Part shown: one piece after another, positions 22,082-29,821 of the stretch
How the letters are laid out: each line of letters starts with the position of its first letter
How positions within the stretch are numbered: position 1 is the first letter of the stretch
DNA from: a virus
Length of the DNA: 44,507 bases
Strand: one strand, 5' to 3'
IMG/VR virus record: IMGVR_UViG_3300020467_000009
Location: 1-44,507 of that record
Translations under genes and position numbers: made by a program
The notes under the pieces: generated by a model
Told to the model about the DNA's origin: nothing
The model's input: the letters and a program-made list of their open reading frames with translations, nothing else
The model's database searches: none

Positions 22082-22677
22082 GCTGCTACCTCCATTACTG
22101 TAATACTAGATGGAGTTCTAGCTATATAAGTTTGATCTACGTCACCTTTACTGCGTCCAATATACATAACTCCTGTACTAGAAGCTAAATTTTTTGCTTG
22201 TAGTTTATATGTTATGGCACTTGTTGAGCTAGGAGAATCTAAATGTTGTCCACTAGCATTTACCATGTTGTAATCTGTTCCACCACCTGTGTTAGATATT
22301 GAAATGAAATTAGATATTCTTGCTCTACTACCACTAGCATCACCTAAATATATTTGTGTTGAGTCTCTTAATAATAAAATTCCTCCAGAATATCCTCCCT
22401 CTGTATTACCTGCCGTAATACTATAACTAATTAAAATTTTATTAGAAGTTGAGCTAGGTGTTATAGAAACAGAAAGTCCAGTAATATCAGCAGTTGTATT
22501 AGCATTTATACTTTGAGTATCAGTTTTTGTTGCCGAAACAACTTGAAGAATTCTTCCTCCTAATATATAATTTCCTGTATCAGGTAAAGTTAATACTCTT
22601 GTATTTCCACTAGAAGAAGGAGCCTTAATTTCAAAAGTACCTCCTCCAGAATCAGCTGTTAATTTTATAGAACTCAT
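22078..22677 (-). CDS. Fibre tip / receptor-binding protein
   Basis: 199 residues. N-terminal strand segment (GGGTFEIKAPSSSGNTRVLT, LPDTGNYILGGRILQVVSAT) leads into a jelly-roll-like tip. The GGRILQVVSATKTDT part is shared with the 177-aa tip at 23026-23559 (GGKILQVVTATTTTT) and both end with a short MEVAA or MEIAG motif, so the two are paralogues. Companion gene follows with ATGA overlap. Confidence 0.75.
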   Translation of the reverse strand: MSSIKLTADSGGGTFEIKAPSSSGNTRVLTLPDTGNYILGGRILQVVSATKTDTQSINANTTADITGLSVSITPSSTSNKILISYSITAGNTEGGYSGGILLLRDSTQIYLGDASGSRARISNFISISNTGGGTDYNMVNASGQHLDSPSSTSAITYKLQAKNLASSTGVMYIGRSKGDVDQTYIARTPSSITVMEVAA

Positions 22678-22678
22678 G

Positions 22679-23029
22679 TTAACTAGGCTCCGTTGGAAAA
22701 GTAACGGATGTCATATCTAAATCACCATTACTATCTAGTTTAGGGGATGCAGACACAGGCAAATCTCTTAGTGCTTGTCTATAAGTTTTCCAAGCATCTG
22801 CAAGTGTTAAATCTGAACTAGCTCTCCAATCAGTAGCAGCTAATCTTATATTTCGTTCCTCTCTTAATAATTTCATTGGCTCTGCATTATTTAATCTTGT
22901 AACCTCCGCATCTATTTCGGCTTCAGTAGGTTTATCACTCCCTGCTAAATTTGCATAGTCCGTTCCAACCCAAGTAAACTCTCCATTGGGTTTTAAAGAA
23001 AGAAGTGCATCAAATTTATCGTGAATCAT
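22679..23029 (-). CDS. Tail-fibre assembly chaperone-like protein
   Basis: 116 residues. The C-terminal half (LLREERNIRLAATDWRASSD, then AWKTYRQALRDLPVSASP and VTFPTEPS) is the common phage tail assembly chaperone pattern (Phage_tail_APC, PF16778): RNxxLxxTDW followed by WxxYRQALRDLP. The N-terminal part is a small strand domain. Overlaps the stop of the preceding tip gene by 4 bases. The clearest chaperone of the group. Confidence 0.8.
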   Translation of the reverse strand: MIHDKFDALLSLKPNGEFTWVGTDYANLAGSDKPTEAEIDAEVTRLNNAEPMKLLREERNIRLAATDWRASSDLTLADAWKTYRQALRDLPVSASPKLDSNGDLDMTSVTFPTEPS

Positions 23030-23559
23030 CCTGCAATCTCCATAAGAACCATATGTGCAGGCGAGTTATTATCCTGTGCTTTAAAGTTACCATCAACATT
23101 TGCAAAAGTTGTTTTATAAGCGTAAGTTCCTGCATTTCCAGGTGTATCTAAATGAACAATAGCTGCCATTTGTCCTGTAACAATATATGGGGAATAAGTT
23201 GCACCCCATAAAAGTATGTTTTGCTCACCACCTTGTAAAACTGTTGAATCTCTTACAAGATCGTAATAAACACCAGCCCTAGAATATGTAGTTCCGCCAG
23301 GGTTTCTGCAATATATTGGTTGCGAAACTGTTACAAAAACTTTACTACTATTAGTAGTTGTTGTGATAGAACAAGTTAATCCAGTATCAACTTGGGAACT
23401 TGATGATGATGCAACTGTTGTCGTTGTTGTAGCCGTAACAACTTGAAGAATTTTACCTCCAGTTCCTGCTGCAAGAGTATCAGAATCGACAGTTCCATCA
23501 GGTAAGCCACCAACTGCCAATCCTGTTAATGTTCCTGATCCGTTAATTGCAATAGGCAT
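23026..23559 (-). CDS. Fibre tip / receptor-binding protein
   Basis: 177 residues. Short shaft (MPIAINGSGTLTGLAVGGLP, DGTVDSDTLAAGTGG) then GKILQVVTATTTTTVASSSS and a jelly-roll tip ending HMVLMEIAG. Paralogue of 22078-22677. Three bases downstream of the 231-aa adaptor-type fibre gene, so the adaptor, this tip and the chaperone at 22679 form one appendage set. Confidence 0.75.
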   Translation of the reverse strand: MPIAINGSGTLTGLAVGGLPDGTVDSDTLAAGTGGKILQVVTATTTTTVASSSSSQVDTGLTCSITTTTNSSKVFVTVSQPIYCRNPGGTTYSRAGVYYDLVRDSTVLQGGEQNILLWGATYSPYIVTGQMAAIVHLDTPGNAGTYAYKTTFANVDGNFKAQDNNSPAHMVLMEIAG

Positions 23560-23562
23560 AAT

Positions 23563-24258
23563 TTAAACCACCGTATAGACTGAACCGCTAGGTATAGTCA
23601 GCGTAATACCTGCATTAATTGTAATTGGACCTGCACTTAGAGCATTGCAAGTTGCTCCAAATTCAGTACCTAATGTGTAGTTAGTTGTCATGGTTGTTCC
23701 ATTCTCCATAAACAGCTTGTCAGATCCTCCTCCGACAGCTCCACCACCTGACTGATCAACATAAGAAAGAACTCCAGCACCATTTCCAGCAAGTACCTGA
23801 CCATTAGAACCTGCAGTTGAGGGAAACTGTACAACTTTTGTACCATTAGAACTAATACCTACAGCTCCAGAACTTACTCTGAAAATTCCTGTATCTGTGT
23901 CATCTGAAAAAGTTATAGAAGGAACTGAATTTGTCCCATCTGGAAATGTTCCACCTGCATTTAGATAATCAGCTCCTGCAAAGATAACTCCGAAGAAAGA
24001 TTCACCAGATGCTGGAGCAGAACTAAAATGTATATTTGTTCCTGATAATTGAAATCCTGTTGTTCCTGAAGAGTCTGGTTCTTGAATTACACCACCAACT
24101 GAGATTAATAATTGTGTTTCATATTTTGGAAATGGTACAGGTGCAGATCCTCCAACTAAGAGAGCGAAATCTGTAGTACTACCATTAAACGAACTTGAAA
24201 TATCATCAATCGCTTTGTAATCACTATTCGACCTTAAATTATTACCTATATACGGCAT
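23563..24258 (-). CDS. Tail fibre adaptor-type protein
   Basis: 231 residues. Start MPYIGNNLRSNSDYKAIDDI, then SSFNGSTTDFALLVGGSAPV and SVGGVIQEPDSSGTTGFQLS, related to the N-terminus of the 300-aa fibre at 4617-5519. The shaft has FSDDTDTGIFRVSSGAVGIS, a phage-fibre element, and the C-terminus has TINAGITLTIPSGSVYTVV. Probably joins a fibre to the tail. Confidence 0.75.
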   Translation of the reverse strand: MPYIGNNLRSNSDYKAIDDISSSFNGSTTDFALLVGGSAPVPFPKYETQLLISVGGVIQEPDSSGTTGFQLSGTNIHFSSAPASGESFFGVIFAGADYLNAGGTFPDGTNSVPSITFSDDTDTGIFRVSSGAVGISSNGTKVVQFPSTAGSNGQVLAGNGAGVLSYVDQSGGGAVGGGSDKLFMENGTTMTTNYTLGTEFGATCNALSAGPITINAGITLTIPSGSVYTVV

Positions 24259-24337
24259 GATTACTGAAATCTTTTATTAGCTTCTTCTATTTTACAGAGG
24301 CTAATTTTTGAAAATTATTACTAATTTTTAAAAAAAA

Positions 24338-24715
24338 TTAAGTATTAGGTCCTGCAGTTGATGGTTGTGTCGGCCAAACAACTTCATCAGGAGTTTTACC
24401 TGAATAAGTTTGAGGAATGTCTCTTATAACTTGTCTATATGCAGCCCACTGTGCTTGATCAACAGAAGCACCTGTTGTCATTGTCCAATCTGTACTCTGT
24501 AATATTCCATCTCTTGTAGATCTAATATCATCCCAAGTTAATCCATCAGCCTCCTCTGCTGTATTAGTTTTAGCCCATTCCAAGTATTCTTGATAGTCAG
24601 TGTTTGCTTCGTCAAGTGGTATTGATAAATATGATCCTGTATCTGTATCATAATTTTTGATACACATTGTTTCTCCATTTTCATTGTTTACTAATTTGTA
24701 TTTTGAATAAGTCAT
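24338..24715 (-). CDS. Tail-fibre assembly chaperone-like protein
   Basis: 125 residues, start overlapping the 386-aa fibre gene by 4 bases. N-terminal domain with DYQEYLEWAKTNTAEEADGL, C-terminal chaperone part (GILQSTDWTMTTGASVDQAQ, then WAAYRQVIRDIP). The pattern is the PF16778-type TDW...YRQ...RDIP. The short 60-aa companion at 5594-5776 is homologous to its N-terminal part only. Confidence 0.78.
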   Translation of the reverse strand: MTYSKYKLVNNENGETMCIKNYDTDTGSYLSIPLDEANTDYQEYLEWAKTNTAEEADGLTWDDIRSTRDGILQSTDWTMTTGASVDQAQWAAYRQVIRDIPQTYSGKTPDEVVWPTQPSTAGPNT

Positions 24716-25872
24716 AATTCTGCTGATACTCCAAATAAAGCTGAAGAACCTTGTTTTCTTACATAAACACCACTTCCATTATTAAGTCCACTAAAACCAG
24801 TAAAATCTATTGATAAAATTCTGTTATTAGAAATGGAAGTATTAATACTCGCATTATTTCCAGTATTGCTGTTTGCGTTTCCATTTACTCTAAATCTAGT
24901 GCTACCTGATGTTTTGTCATCTAAAGAAGGAATTGCTCTCATTTCTACTAATAAAGGTCTGCCAACATAAGCATTATTACTATGTGCATAACCCATTCCA
25001 ATTAGATCTTCAGCAGTACTAGCAAGCACTTGATAGTATCTCTGACACCTAGCCAACTCATTCTCGAATGACCTATGCTCAAACTTTGTTTCCACGGTGC
25101 CTACTTCTAATTGCACTCCTGTAATATATAATTCATTACTTGTACTATCTAAAAAGTTACCTTGTCCACTCACTCCATGAGCTGCAGAGCTTGACCATGC
25201 AGTAGAGTCGGCTGCTTGTTGCATACTTGAACCAATAGATAATCCAAATCGAAGTGACAAACCTTCTGCATTAGAAGTAGTAGTTGCAACCGAATCTCCA
25301 GGAATTGTAAATGAATATCTTGCCCAACTTGTAGTTGGCGTAAATTTCTTTAAATAATATCTACCACTTCCTACAGGAGTGGTTAAGTGTGCAGCTAATG
25401 TTTTAGGATTAGTAGCTTTCATATACCAAGAAAAAGTAACACTTTTAGGAGATGTTTTTCCCCATTCCAAAGAACTTAGATCTTGTCCTTCTATTTTTTG
25501 ACTAAATAAAACGTGTTCAGAACCACTAAGACTTGTTGACGCAGTTGTACATTTTAAAAGAACAGACTTAAAAAAACCGTCAGGAGCATCTGTTGACTGT
25601 TCAGTGGATAATGCTCCCCCTGCACTACCTGCAAATATAGTCTGCCATCTGTCAACTGTGTTATAACCTTCATTACTACCATCAGAGGTAATTACAGCAC
25701 TCGTGCCACGTTGAGACACTTCCATAGTTCCATTAATTATTAAATTTCTATTACCTAACTGTCCTGCTAAAGGTAAAATATCATCTGTTAAATCTTGTTT
25801 CTCAGCTGAAGTAAAGTTTGTATTCTTTACGTTTGTAGAAAGTCTATCTGAACTTACTGTATTAAGAGCCAT
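24712..25872 (-). CDS. Tail fibre / receptor-binding protein, paralogue of 5773-7011
   Basis: 386 residues. After a short N-terminal helix comes NRNLIINGTMEVSQRGTSAV and DRWQTIFAG, then a CBM-like jelly roll (SVTFSWYMKATNPKTLAAHL, WARYSFTIPGDS), TGVQLEVGTVETKFEHRSFE and CQRYYQVL. The order and several motifs match the 412-aa fibre. Coupled to its chaperone by ATGA overlap. Likely binds host surface glycans. Confidence 0.82.
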   Translation of the reverse strand: MALNTVSSDRLSTNVKNTNFTSAEKQDLTDDILPLAGQLGNRNLIINGTMEVSQRGTSAVITSDGSNEGYNTVDRWQTIFAGSAGGALSTEQSTDAPDGFFKSVLLKCTTASTSLSGSEHVLFSQKIEGQDLSSLEWGKTSPKSVTFSWYMKATNPKTLAAHLTTPVGSGRYYLKKFTPTTSWARYSFTIPGDSVATTTSNAEGLSLRFGLSIGSSMQQAADSTAWSSSAAHGVSGQGNFLDSTSNELYITGVQLEVGTVETKFEHRSFENELARCQRYYQVLASTAEDLIGMGYAHSNNAYVGRPLLVEMRAIPSLDDKTSGSTRFRVNGNANSNTGNNASINTSISNNRILSIDFTGFSGLNNGSGVYVRKQGSSALFGVSAEL

Positions 25873-25885
25873 TTGTTATATCTCC

Positions 25886-26227
25886 TTAAGTTTGATCTAG
25901 ATAACTTACAGTTGCATCTATTTTACTCGCAGTGCCAGCTCTTATTCTAAGAATATCGTTTGCTTGCATTATTATTTTTGATCCAGCTATTATTTCTAAA
26001 GAACTACCTGCAGGTACAGGAGCATTTTTTATAAGATGAGTATTATCTCCACTGTTTTTTATTAAAGAAACATCAACCTGAACACTAGATGCTGAGGTAT
26101 TTGAAAGTAAAATACTTAATAAAACTAGTGTTGAACTACCACCAGCGGTAACAACAGTTGCATTAGAACTAGTAACTGCATCCGTTACTACGTTTAATTT
26201 AGTGTCGCTTTTGAAGGTATTTGCCAT
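25886..26227 (-). CDS. Small beta-rich virion protein
   Basis: 113 residues, all-beta in appearance (STLVLLSILLSNTSASSVQV, SSLEIIAGSKIIMQANDILR, IDATVSYLDQT). Similar small proteins sit near baseplate and fibre genes in marine phages. One base after the 26229 gene. Probably a collar or fibre-linked structural protein; no motif to narrow it. Confidence 0.6.
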   Translation of the reverse strand: MANTFKSDTKLNVVTDAVTSSNATVVTAGGSSTLVLLSILLSNTSASSVQVDVSLIKNSGDNTHLIKNAPVPAGSSLEIIAGSKIIMQANDILRIRAGTASKIDATVSYLDQT

Positions 26228-26228
26228 A

Positions 26229-26633
26229 TTATCCTAGTGCAAGAATTAATGCAATTTGATCAGAAAAATTGGTAGTAGTTGCAGATAATGTTCCCGTTAT
26301 AGTTACATTACCTGGAATTGTTACTGCCCCATTAGAATCTATTGTAAGACGTGCAACTCCTCCAGTTACTATTGATATCTCATCATTAACAGGACTTATC
26401 AAGCCTGTATTAGTGTCTCCGTTAAATTTTAAAGAACAATTATTTAGATCACCAGTTTTCGAAAATAATGAATTTGAACCATCTTGTCTTAATAATGGAA
26501 AACCTCCATTAGTTATTGCATCATGTATTACAACAGTTTTTAATGAGGTATCTACTGTGACTTCACCATCAGCACCTTTAAAACTAGTGTGCTCAGCTGT
26601 TGTTCCTCTTCTAAATTGAACTTGGGTTGCCAT
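26229..26633 (-). CDS. Fibre protein with Mtd-N-like start
   Basis: 134 residues. The start MATQVQFRRGTTAEHTSFKG followed by GEVTVDTSLKTVVIHD and GGFPLLR is the N-terminal domain seen in the major tropism determinant family (Mtd_N) and in many phage fibres; then LTIDSNGAVTIPGNVTITGT forms a short shaft, and the C-terminus IALILALG resembles the end of the 468-aa fibre. Probably a trimeric fibre segment. The 142-aa protein at 29391-29819 has a related start. Confidence 0.75.
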   Translation of the reverse strand: MATQVQFRRGTTAEHTSFKGADGEVTVDTSLKTVVIHDAITNGGFPLLRQDGSNSLFSKTGDLNNCSLKFNGDTNTGLISPVNDEISIVTGGVARLTIDSNGAVTIPGNVTITGTLSATTTNFSDQIALILALG

Positions 26634-26637
26634 AATA

Positions 26638-28044
26638 CTATCCTAAAGCCACTGCTATAGCCGTAGCAAAATCCTCCGTTGCAAAGGATCCTGACATATT
26701 AATTGTAACTTTGTTACCTGTTGCAGCAGTTGTGATGTTAGTTCCTCCTTCAATATCTAAAACTTCTGAATTTAAATCAATAGCAATAGTTCCAGAGTCA
26801 GCTTCAATATCTAAATCCTCAGCAGTAATTTGAGTATTTACATAAGCTTGAGTTGCTATAGTTCCATCTGAATCAGGAAATGTTAATGTCCTAGTCTGAC
26901 CAGCTGTAATAGAGGCAGAACTAAAAGCACCAATTTTTGTATTATCTGAGTTATTTCTAATTCTGAATCCACTGTCATTTGTAATAACTGCAGTAGAAGT
27001 TATCGATGCTAATCCAGCAAATGTTGTTGTGCTACTTCCAAGAGCAACTCCAGTGCTACCAATAGTTAAGGAACTATTTGCAAGATTACTGTTAGCAATT
27101 GAAGATGCAGTAGTTAGGACAGTTCCTGTTTCGGCTGGTAAAGTAATTGTTACATCCGCTGTTGATGCAGGACCTTTTAGTGTTGCAGAGTTTGTTCCGT
27201 TATCAGTATCTTCTTTAAAAACTATACTTCCTGCAGAAGATGACGATCCTGTAAGAACTGGATCAGTAAGACTTTTATTTGTTAAAGTTTCTGTTCCTGT
27301 TGTAGAAACTAATGTGGCATTTGAAACAGCAGTATTAAATTGAGCGAATGTCCCAGTTAAAGTATTATTTGCAAGGTTTACAGATTTATTTGTTAAAGTT
27401 TCAGAACCCGTTGTGGTTGCAAGAGTTGCATCTGTAACAGCAGTGTTGAACTGAGCTATAGTTCCTGATATTGTATTTGATCCAAGAGCTAAAGTTTTAT
27501 TTGTAAGAGTTACTGAATTATTTAAAGTTACAGGATAAGAAATATCACTTGTGAGTGCAACTGTTCCACCTGCATCAGGAAAAGTTATAGTACGATCTGC
27601 AGTCGGATCAGTGACCGCTAAAGTTGTTTCAAAATCATTCGCTGTAGCTCCTTCAAAAACTATTTGTCCACTAGCAATTGTTATTGCATTTGCAGCATCA
27701 GTAACTCCAGATATTAATGTTGTGGAGGCTAAAGATGTTAATCCTGTAAAAGTTCCTTGAGTAGCTCCAAGAGCAACTGCAGTACTTCCAATAGTTATAT
27801 CATCATTTGCTAGTTGAGAATTAGGTATTGCACTGGTTCCAAGAACTCCAGTAGAAGAGTTATAAGTTAAACCATTTCCAGACGCAACACTTACTGACCC
27901 TCTAGCTCTTGCTTGTGTAAAATATTCATTTGTACCCTCACTTAAATCGGAAGTACTATTTCCAGCAAAATCTAATTTATCTGCAGAAGAATTTAACTCC
28001 TGAAAAAGACCAGAAACAAGTACTAACGCCTTTCTAGTTGCCAT
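26638..28044 (-). CDS. Repetitive tail fibre, 468 aa
   Basis: 468 residues, rich in Thr, Ser, Ala and Gly and full of internal repeats: two copies of a DITIGSTAVALG/SLTIGSTGVALG unit about 230 residues apart, and three copies of a LTNKTLALGSNTISGTIAQF-type unit separated by ATLATTTGSET. The start has GTNEYFTQARARGSVSVASG, a marine phage fibre element, and the end is IAVALG. A long trimeric shaft is likely. A T4-late-type motif lies 36 bases upstream (28080-28087). Confidence 0.78.
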   Translation of the reverse strand: MATRKALVLVSGLFQELNSSADKLDFAGNSTSDLSEGTNEYFTQARARGSVSVASGNGLTYNSSTGVLGTSAIPNSQLANDDITIGSTAVALGATQGTFTGLTSLASTTLISGVTDAANAITIASGQIVFEGATANDFETTLAVTDPTADRTITFPDAGGTVALTSDISYPVTLNNSVTLTNKTLALGSNTISGTIAQFNTAVTDATLATTTGSETLTNKSVNLANNTLTGTFAQFNTAVSNATLVSTTGTETLTNKSLTDPVLTGSSSSAGSIVFKEDTDNGTNSATLKGPASTADVTITLPAETGTVLTTASSIANSNLANSSLTIGSTGVALGSSTTTFAGLASITSTAVITNDSGFRIRNNSDNTKIGAFSSASITAGQTRTLTFPDSDGTIATQAYVNTQITAEDLDIEADSGTIAIDLNSEVLDIEGGTNITTAATGNKVTINMSGSFATEDFATAIAVALG

Positions 28045-28079
28045 TTCATATCTCGATCAAGTCCTTAACCAAAAGAACT

Positions 28080-28087
28080 TATTTATA
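28080..28087 (-). promoter_or_regulatory. T4-late-type promoter motif TATAAATA
   Basis: TATAAATA on the leftward strand, in the gap of 28045-28110, 36 bases before the 468-aa fibre gene. The spacing agrees with the motif at 20805. Confidence 0.4.
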
Positions 28088-28110
28088 TTTATTTTACGAC
28101 CACTAAATTG

Positions 28111-28563
28111 TTAATCTATTTCTATCGGTGGCTCCGTTTTTACTACTAAAGATGTTGTAGTAGCAGCTTCTCCAACCCTTGTCACAAAATGTCCTGAGCT
28201 AGATGGGGGAGTCTTTACTATCGCTCCTGCAGAACTAGCAGATAAAAAATAATGATCTCCTGCATCTAATCCTGAAACAGGAGTAATACCTTCAACAATA
28301 CATCTAACTAAATTTCCAGCAGATACAGTTGTTTCTACAAATCCTACTACTCTTGCTTTATCTTGTGTATCATTAGCTATAGCCTTTCCAAGTTGCCCAT
28401 CACTAGATCTTGAAAATACAGCATCTCCTTGGGTTAAATTTTCAAAAGCATTTGCAGCAAAACCATTTATTTTATTTGCTATTTGTCCTGGAAAATTTGA
28501 TTTTAAATCAATTAATGCTTCAGTAAATCCCTGAGCATTAGGTGCATAAGGTTCGTAAGCCAT
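28111..28563 (-). CDS. Virion protein, paralogue of 28563-29093
   Basis: 150 residues: MAYEPYAPNAQGFTEALIDL start, then AFENLTQGDAVFSRSSDGQL, VVGFVETTVSAGNLVRC, GLDAGDHYFLSASSAGAIVK, VTRVGEAATTTSLVVKTEPP. The same order occurs in the upstream neighbour, so this is a tandem duplication. The strand pattern resembles small head-decoration or adaptor proteins, but no family is firmly identified. The two genes overlap by one base. Confidence 0.65.
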   Translation of the reverse strand: MAYEPYAPNAQGFTEALIDLKSNFPGQIANKINGFAANAFENLTQGDAVFSRSSDGQLGKAIANDTQDKARVVGFVETTVSAGNLVRCIVEGITPVSGLDAGDHYFLSASSAGAIVKTPPSSSGHFVTRVGEAATTTSLVVKTEPPIEID

Positions 28564-29093
28564 TAACTTAGTTTAACTGGGGGTTCAATTTGAATAGATA
28601 ATTTGGTTGCAGTTGCAGCCTCACCTATTCTTACAACTGCCTGTCCTGCAGAAGAAGGAGGAGTTGCAGTTATTGCACCTGCTGTTGTAGCAGATAAGAA
28701 AAATAAATCTCCTGCATCTAATCCCGATATGTCTTTTAATCCAGCTACTGCAACTTGTAATGACTCACCAGTAAGAGCAGATATATTTGCAAATCCAATC
28801 ACAAATGCATTTTCTATAGTTCCATCTGCAGCACTAGCTTTACCTACTTTTCCGTCTGATGTTCTCATATATAAAGCATCACCTTCAGTAACATTCTCAA
28901 AAGCAGTAGCATTAAATGTGACTTGAGCAGGAGCAAATGTTGGAAATCCTTCTTTTAAATCAATTACTGCATCTACTAATCCTCTGTAATTAGGCTCATA
29001 TGGTTCACGAGCTAAGTTTACATTATTAGCTATCATCAAATCTCTTAGTGCAGCAATAGCTCCTTGTATATTTGGTTCGTACCCTGTTGCCAT
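28563..29093 (-). CDS. Virion protein, paralogue of 28111-28563
   Basis: 176 residues. The N-terminus contains two copies of a YEPN-x-x-G/YRG helical motif (GYEPNIQGAIAALRDL and EPYEPNYRGLVDAVIDL) where the neighbour has one; then AFENVTEGDALYMRTSDGKV, GLDAGDLFFLSATTAGAITA, VVRIGEAATATKLSIQIEPP. Beta-rich virion component of unknown place. Duplication followed by divergence is likely. Confidence 0.65.
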   Translation of the reverse strand: MATGYEPNIQGAIAALRDLMIANNVNLAREPYEPNYRGLVDAVIDLKEGFPTFAPAQVTFNATAFENVTEGDALYMRTSDGKVGKASAADGTIENAFVIGFANISALTGESLQVAVAGLKDISGLDAGDLFFLSATTAGAITATPPSSAGQAVVRIGEAATATKLSIQIEPPVKLS

Positions 29094-29147
29094 GTTAATT
29101 ACATATAATTATCTATTTTAAACTGTGCCTACCATTATAATTAAATT

Positions 29148-29390
29148 ATGGAACCTCAAGTCATTGCAGCTATTATTTCTGGTAGTATTGGAGCCTTTGC
29201 TGGTATATCAAGGGCTTTAGGTAATTTTAATAAAAAATTAGATAGAAGATTTGAAAATATAGAAAGAAAAGTAGAAAAATTAAAAAATGAAGTTTTACAT
29301 GATTATGTATTAAAAGAAGATTTTTTAAGAGAAATGCAAGCAGTTCACAGTAAATTAGATAGAATTTTAGATCATTTATTAAATAAGTAA
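29148..29390 (+). CDS. Small membrane-anchored coiled-coil protein, on the opposite strand
   Basis: 80 residues: N-terminal membrane segment (VIAAIISGSIGAFAGISRAL) followed by a long charged coiled coil (LDRRFENIERKVEKLKNEVL, then KEDFLREMQAVHSKLDRILD). Topology is like small phage membrane-anchored coiled-coil proteins found near lysis genes. It is the only rightward gene between about 19840 and the right end and it meets the leftward 29391-29819 gene end to end. Confidence 0.65.
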   Translation: MEPQVIAAIISGSIGAFAGISRALGNFNKKLDRRFENIERKVEKLKNEVLHDYVLKEDFLREMQAVHSKLDRILDHLLNK

Positions 29391-29819
29391 CTAGACAGCT
29401 TGCCAATTATTAATTGAAGACAAATATATTTTTAAAGCTCCACCACTATTTGTATCCCAAACTAATTGCCCATTAACAGGATTAGTAGGTAATCCAGCAG
29501 AAACAGATGCAACTGCTTTTACGATTTGAAATGATGATCCATCATGAACTTTAAATATTTGAGTACTAGCTGTATCTAACCAAGTTTCACCCTTACTAGA
29601 AGAAGTAAATCCAGTAGGGGAAATGTTAGGTGCAGTAGATCCAATATGAACAGGTCCTACCTTAATTAAACCTGTACTTGGAGATGCAGTATTATCTGCA
29701 AAGAATAAACCTGGACTTACACTATTATTGTTAACCGCTAATTCACCAGCTCCTAATCTTATTGGGAAAGGTCTGTCATGTGCTGTGCTCGATCTACGAG
29801 ATTGAATTTGTACTGCCAT
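29391..29819 (-). CDS. Fibre or baseplate-linked protein with Mtd-N-like start
   Basis: 142 residues. The start MAVQIQSRRSSTAHDRPFPI and LGAGELAVNNNSVSPGLFF is like that of the 134-aa protein (QFRRGTTAEH...GEVTVD). The C-terminal part TNPVNGQLVWDTNSGGALKI is a short element frequent in phage fibres. Two bases after the 756-aa protein gene, so it may attach fibres to that protein. Confidence 0.65.
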   Translation of the reverse strand: MAVQIQSRRSSTAHDRPFPIRLGAGELAVNNNSVSPGLFFADNTASPSTGLIKVGPVHIGSTAPNISPTGFTSSSKGETWLDTASTQIFKVHDGSSFQIVKAVASVSAGLPTNPVNGQLVWDTNSGGALKIYLSSINNWQAV

Positions 29820-29821
29820 AA

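Noticed and set aside
24259-24337. Hairpin ATTAGC...GCTAAT after the 231-aa fibre gene region as a terminator
   Set aside because: It lies upstream of that gene in the leftward direction, with a weak stem and no clear U-run.
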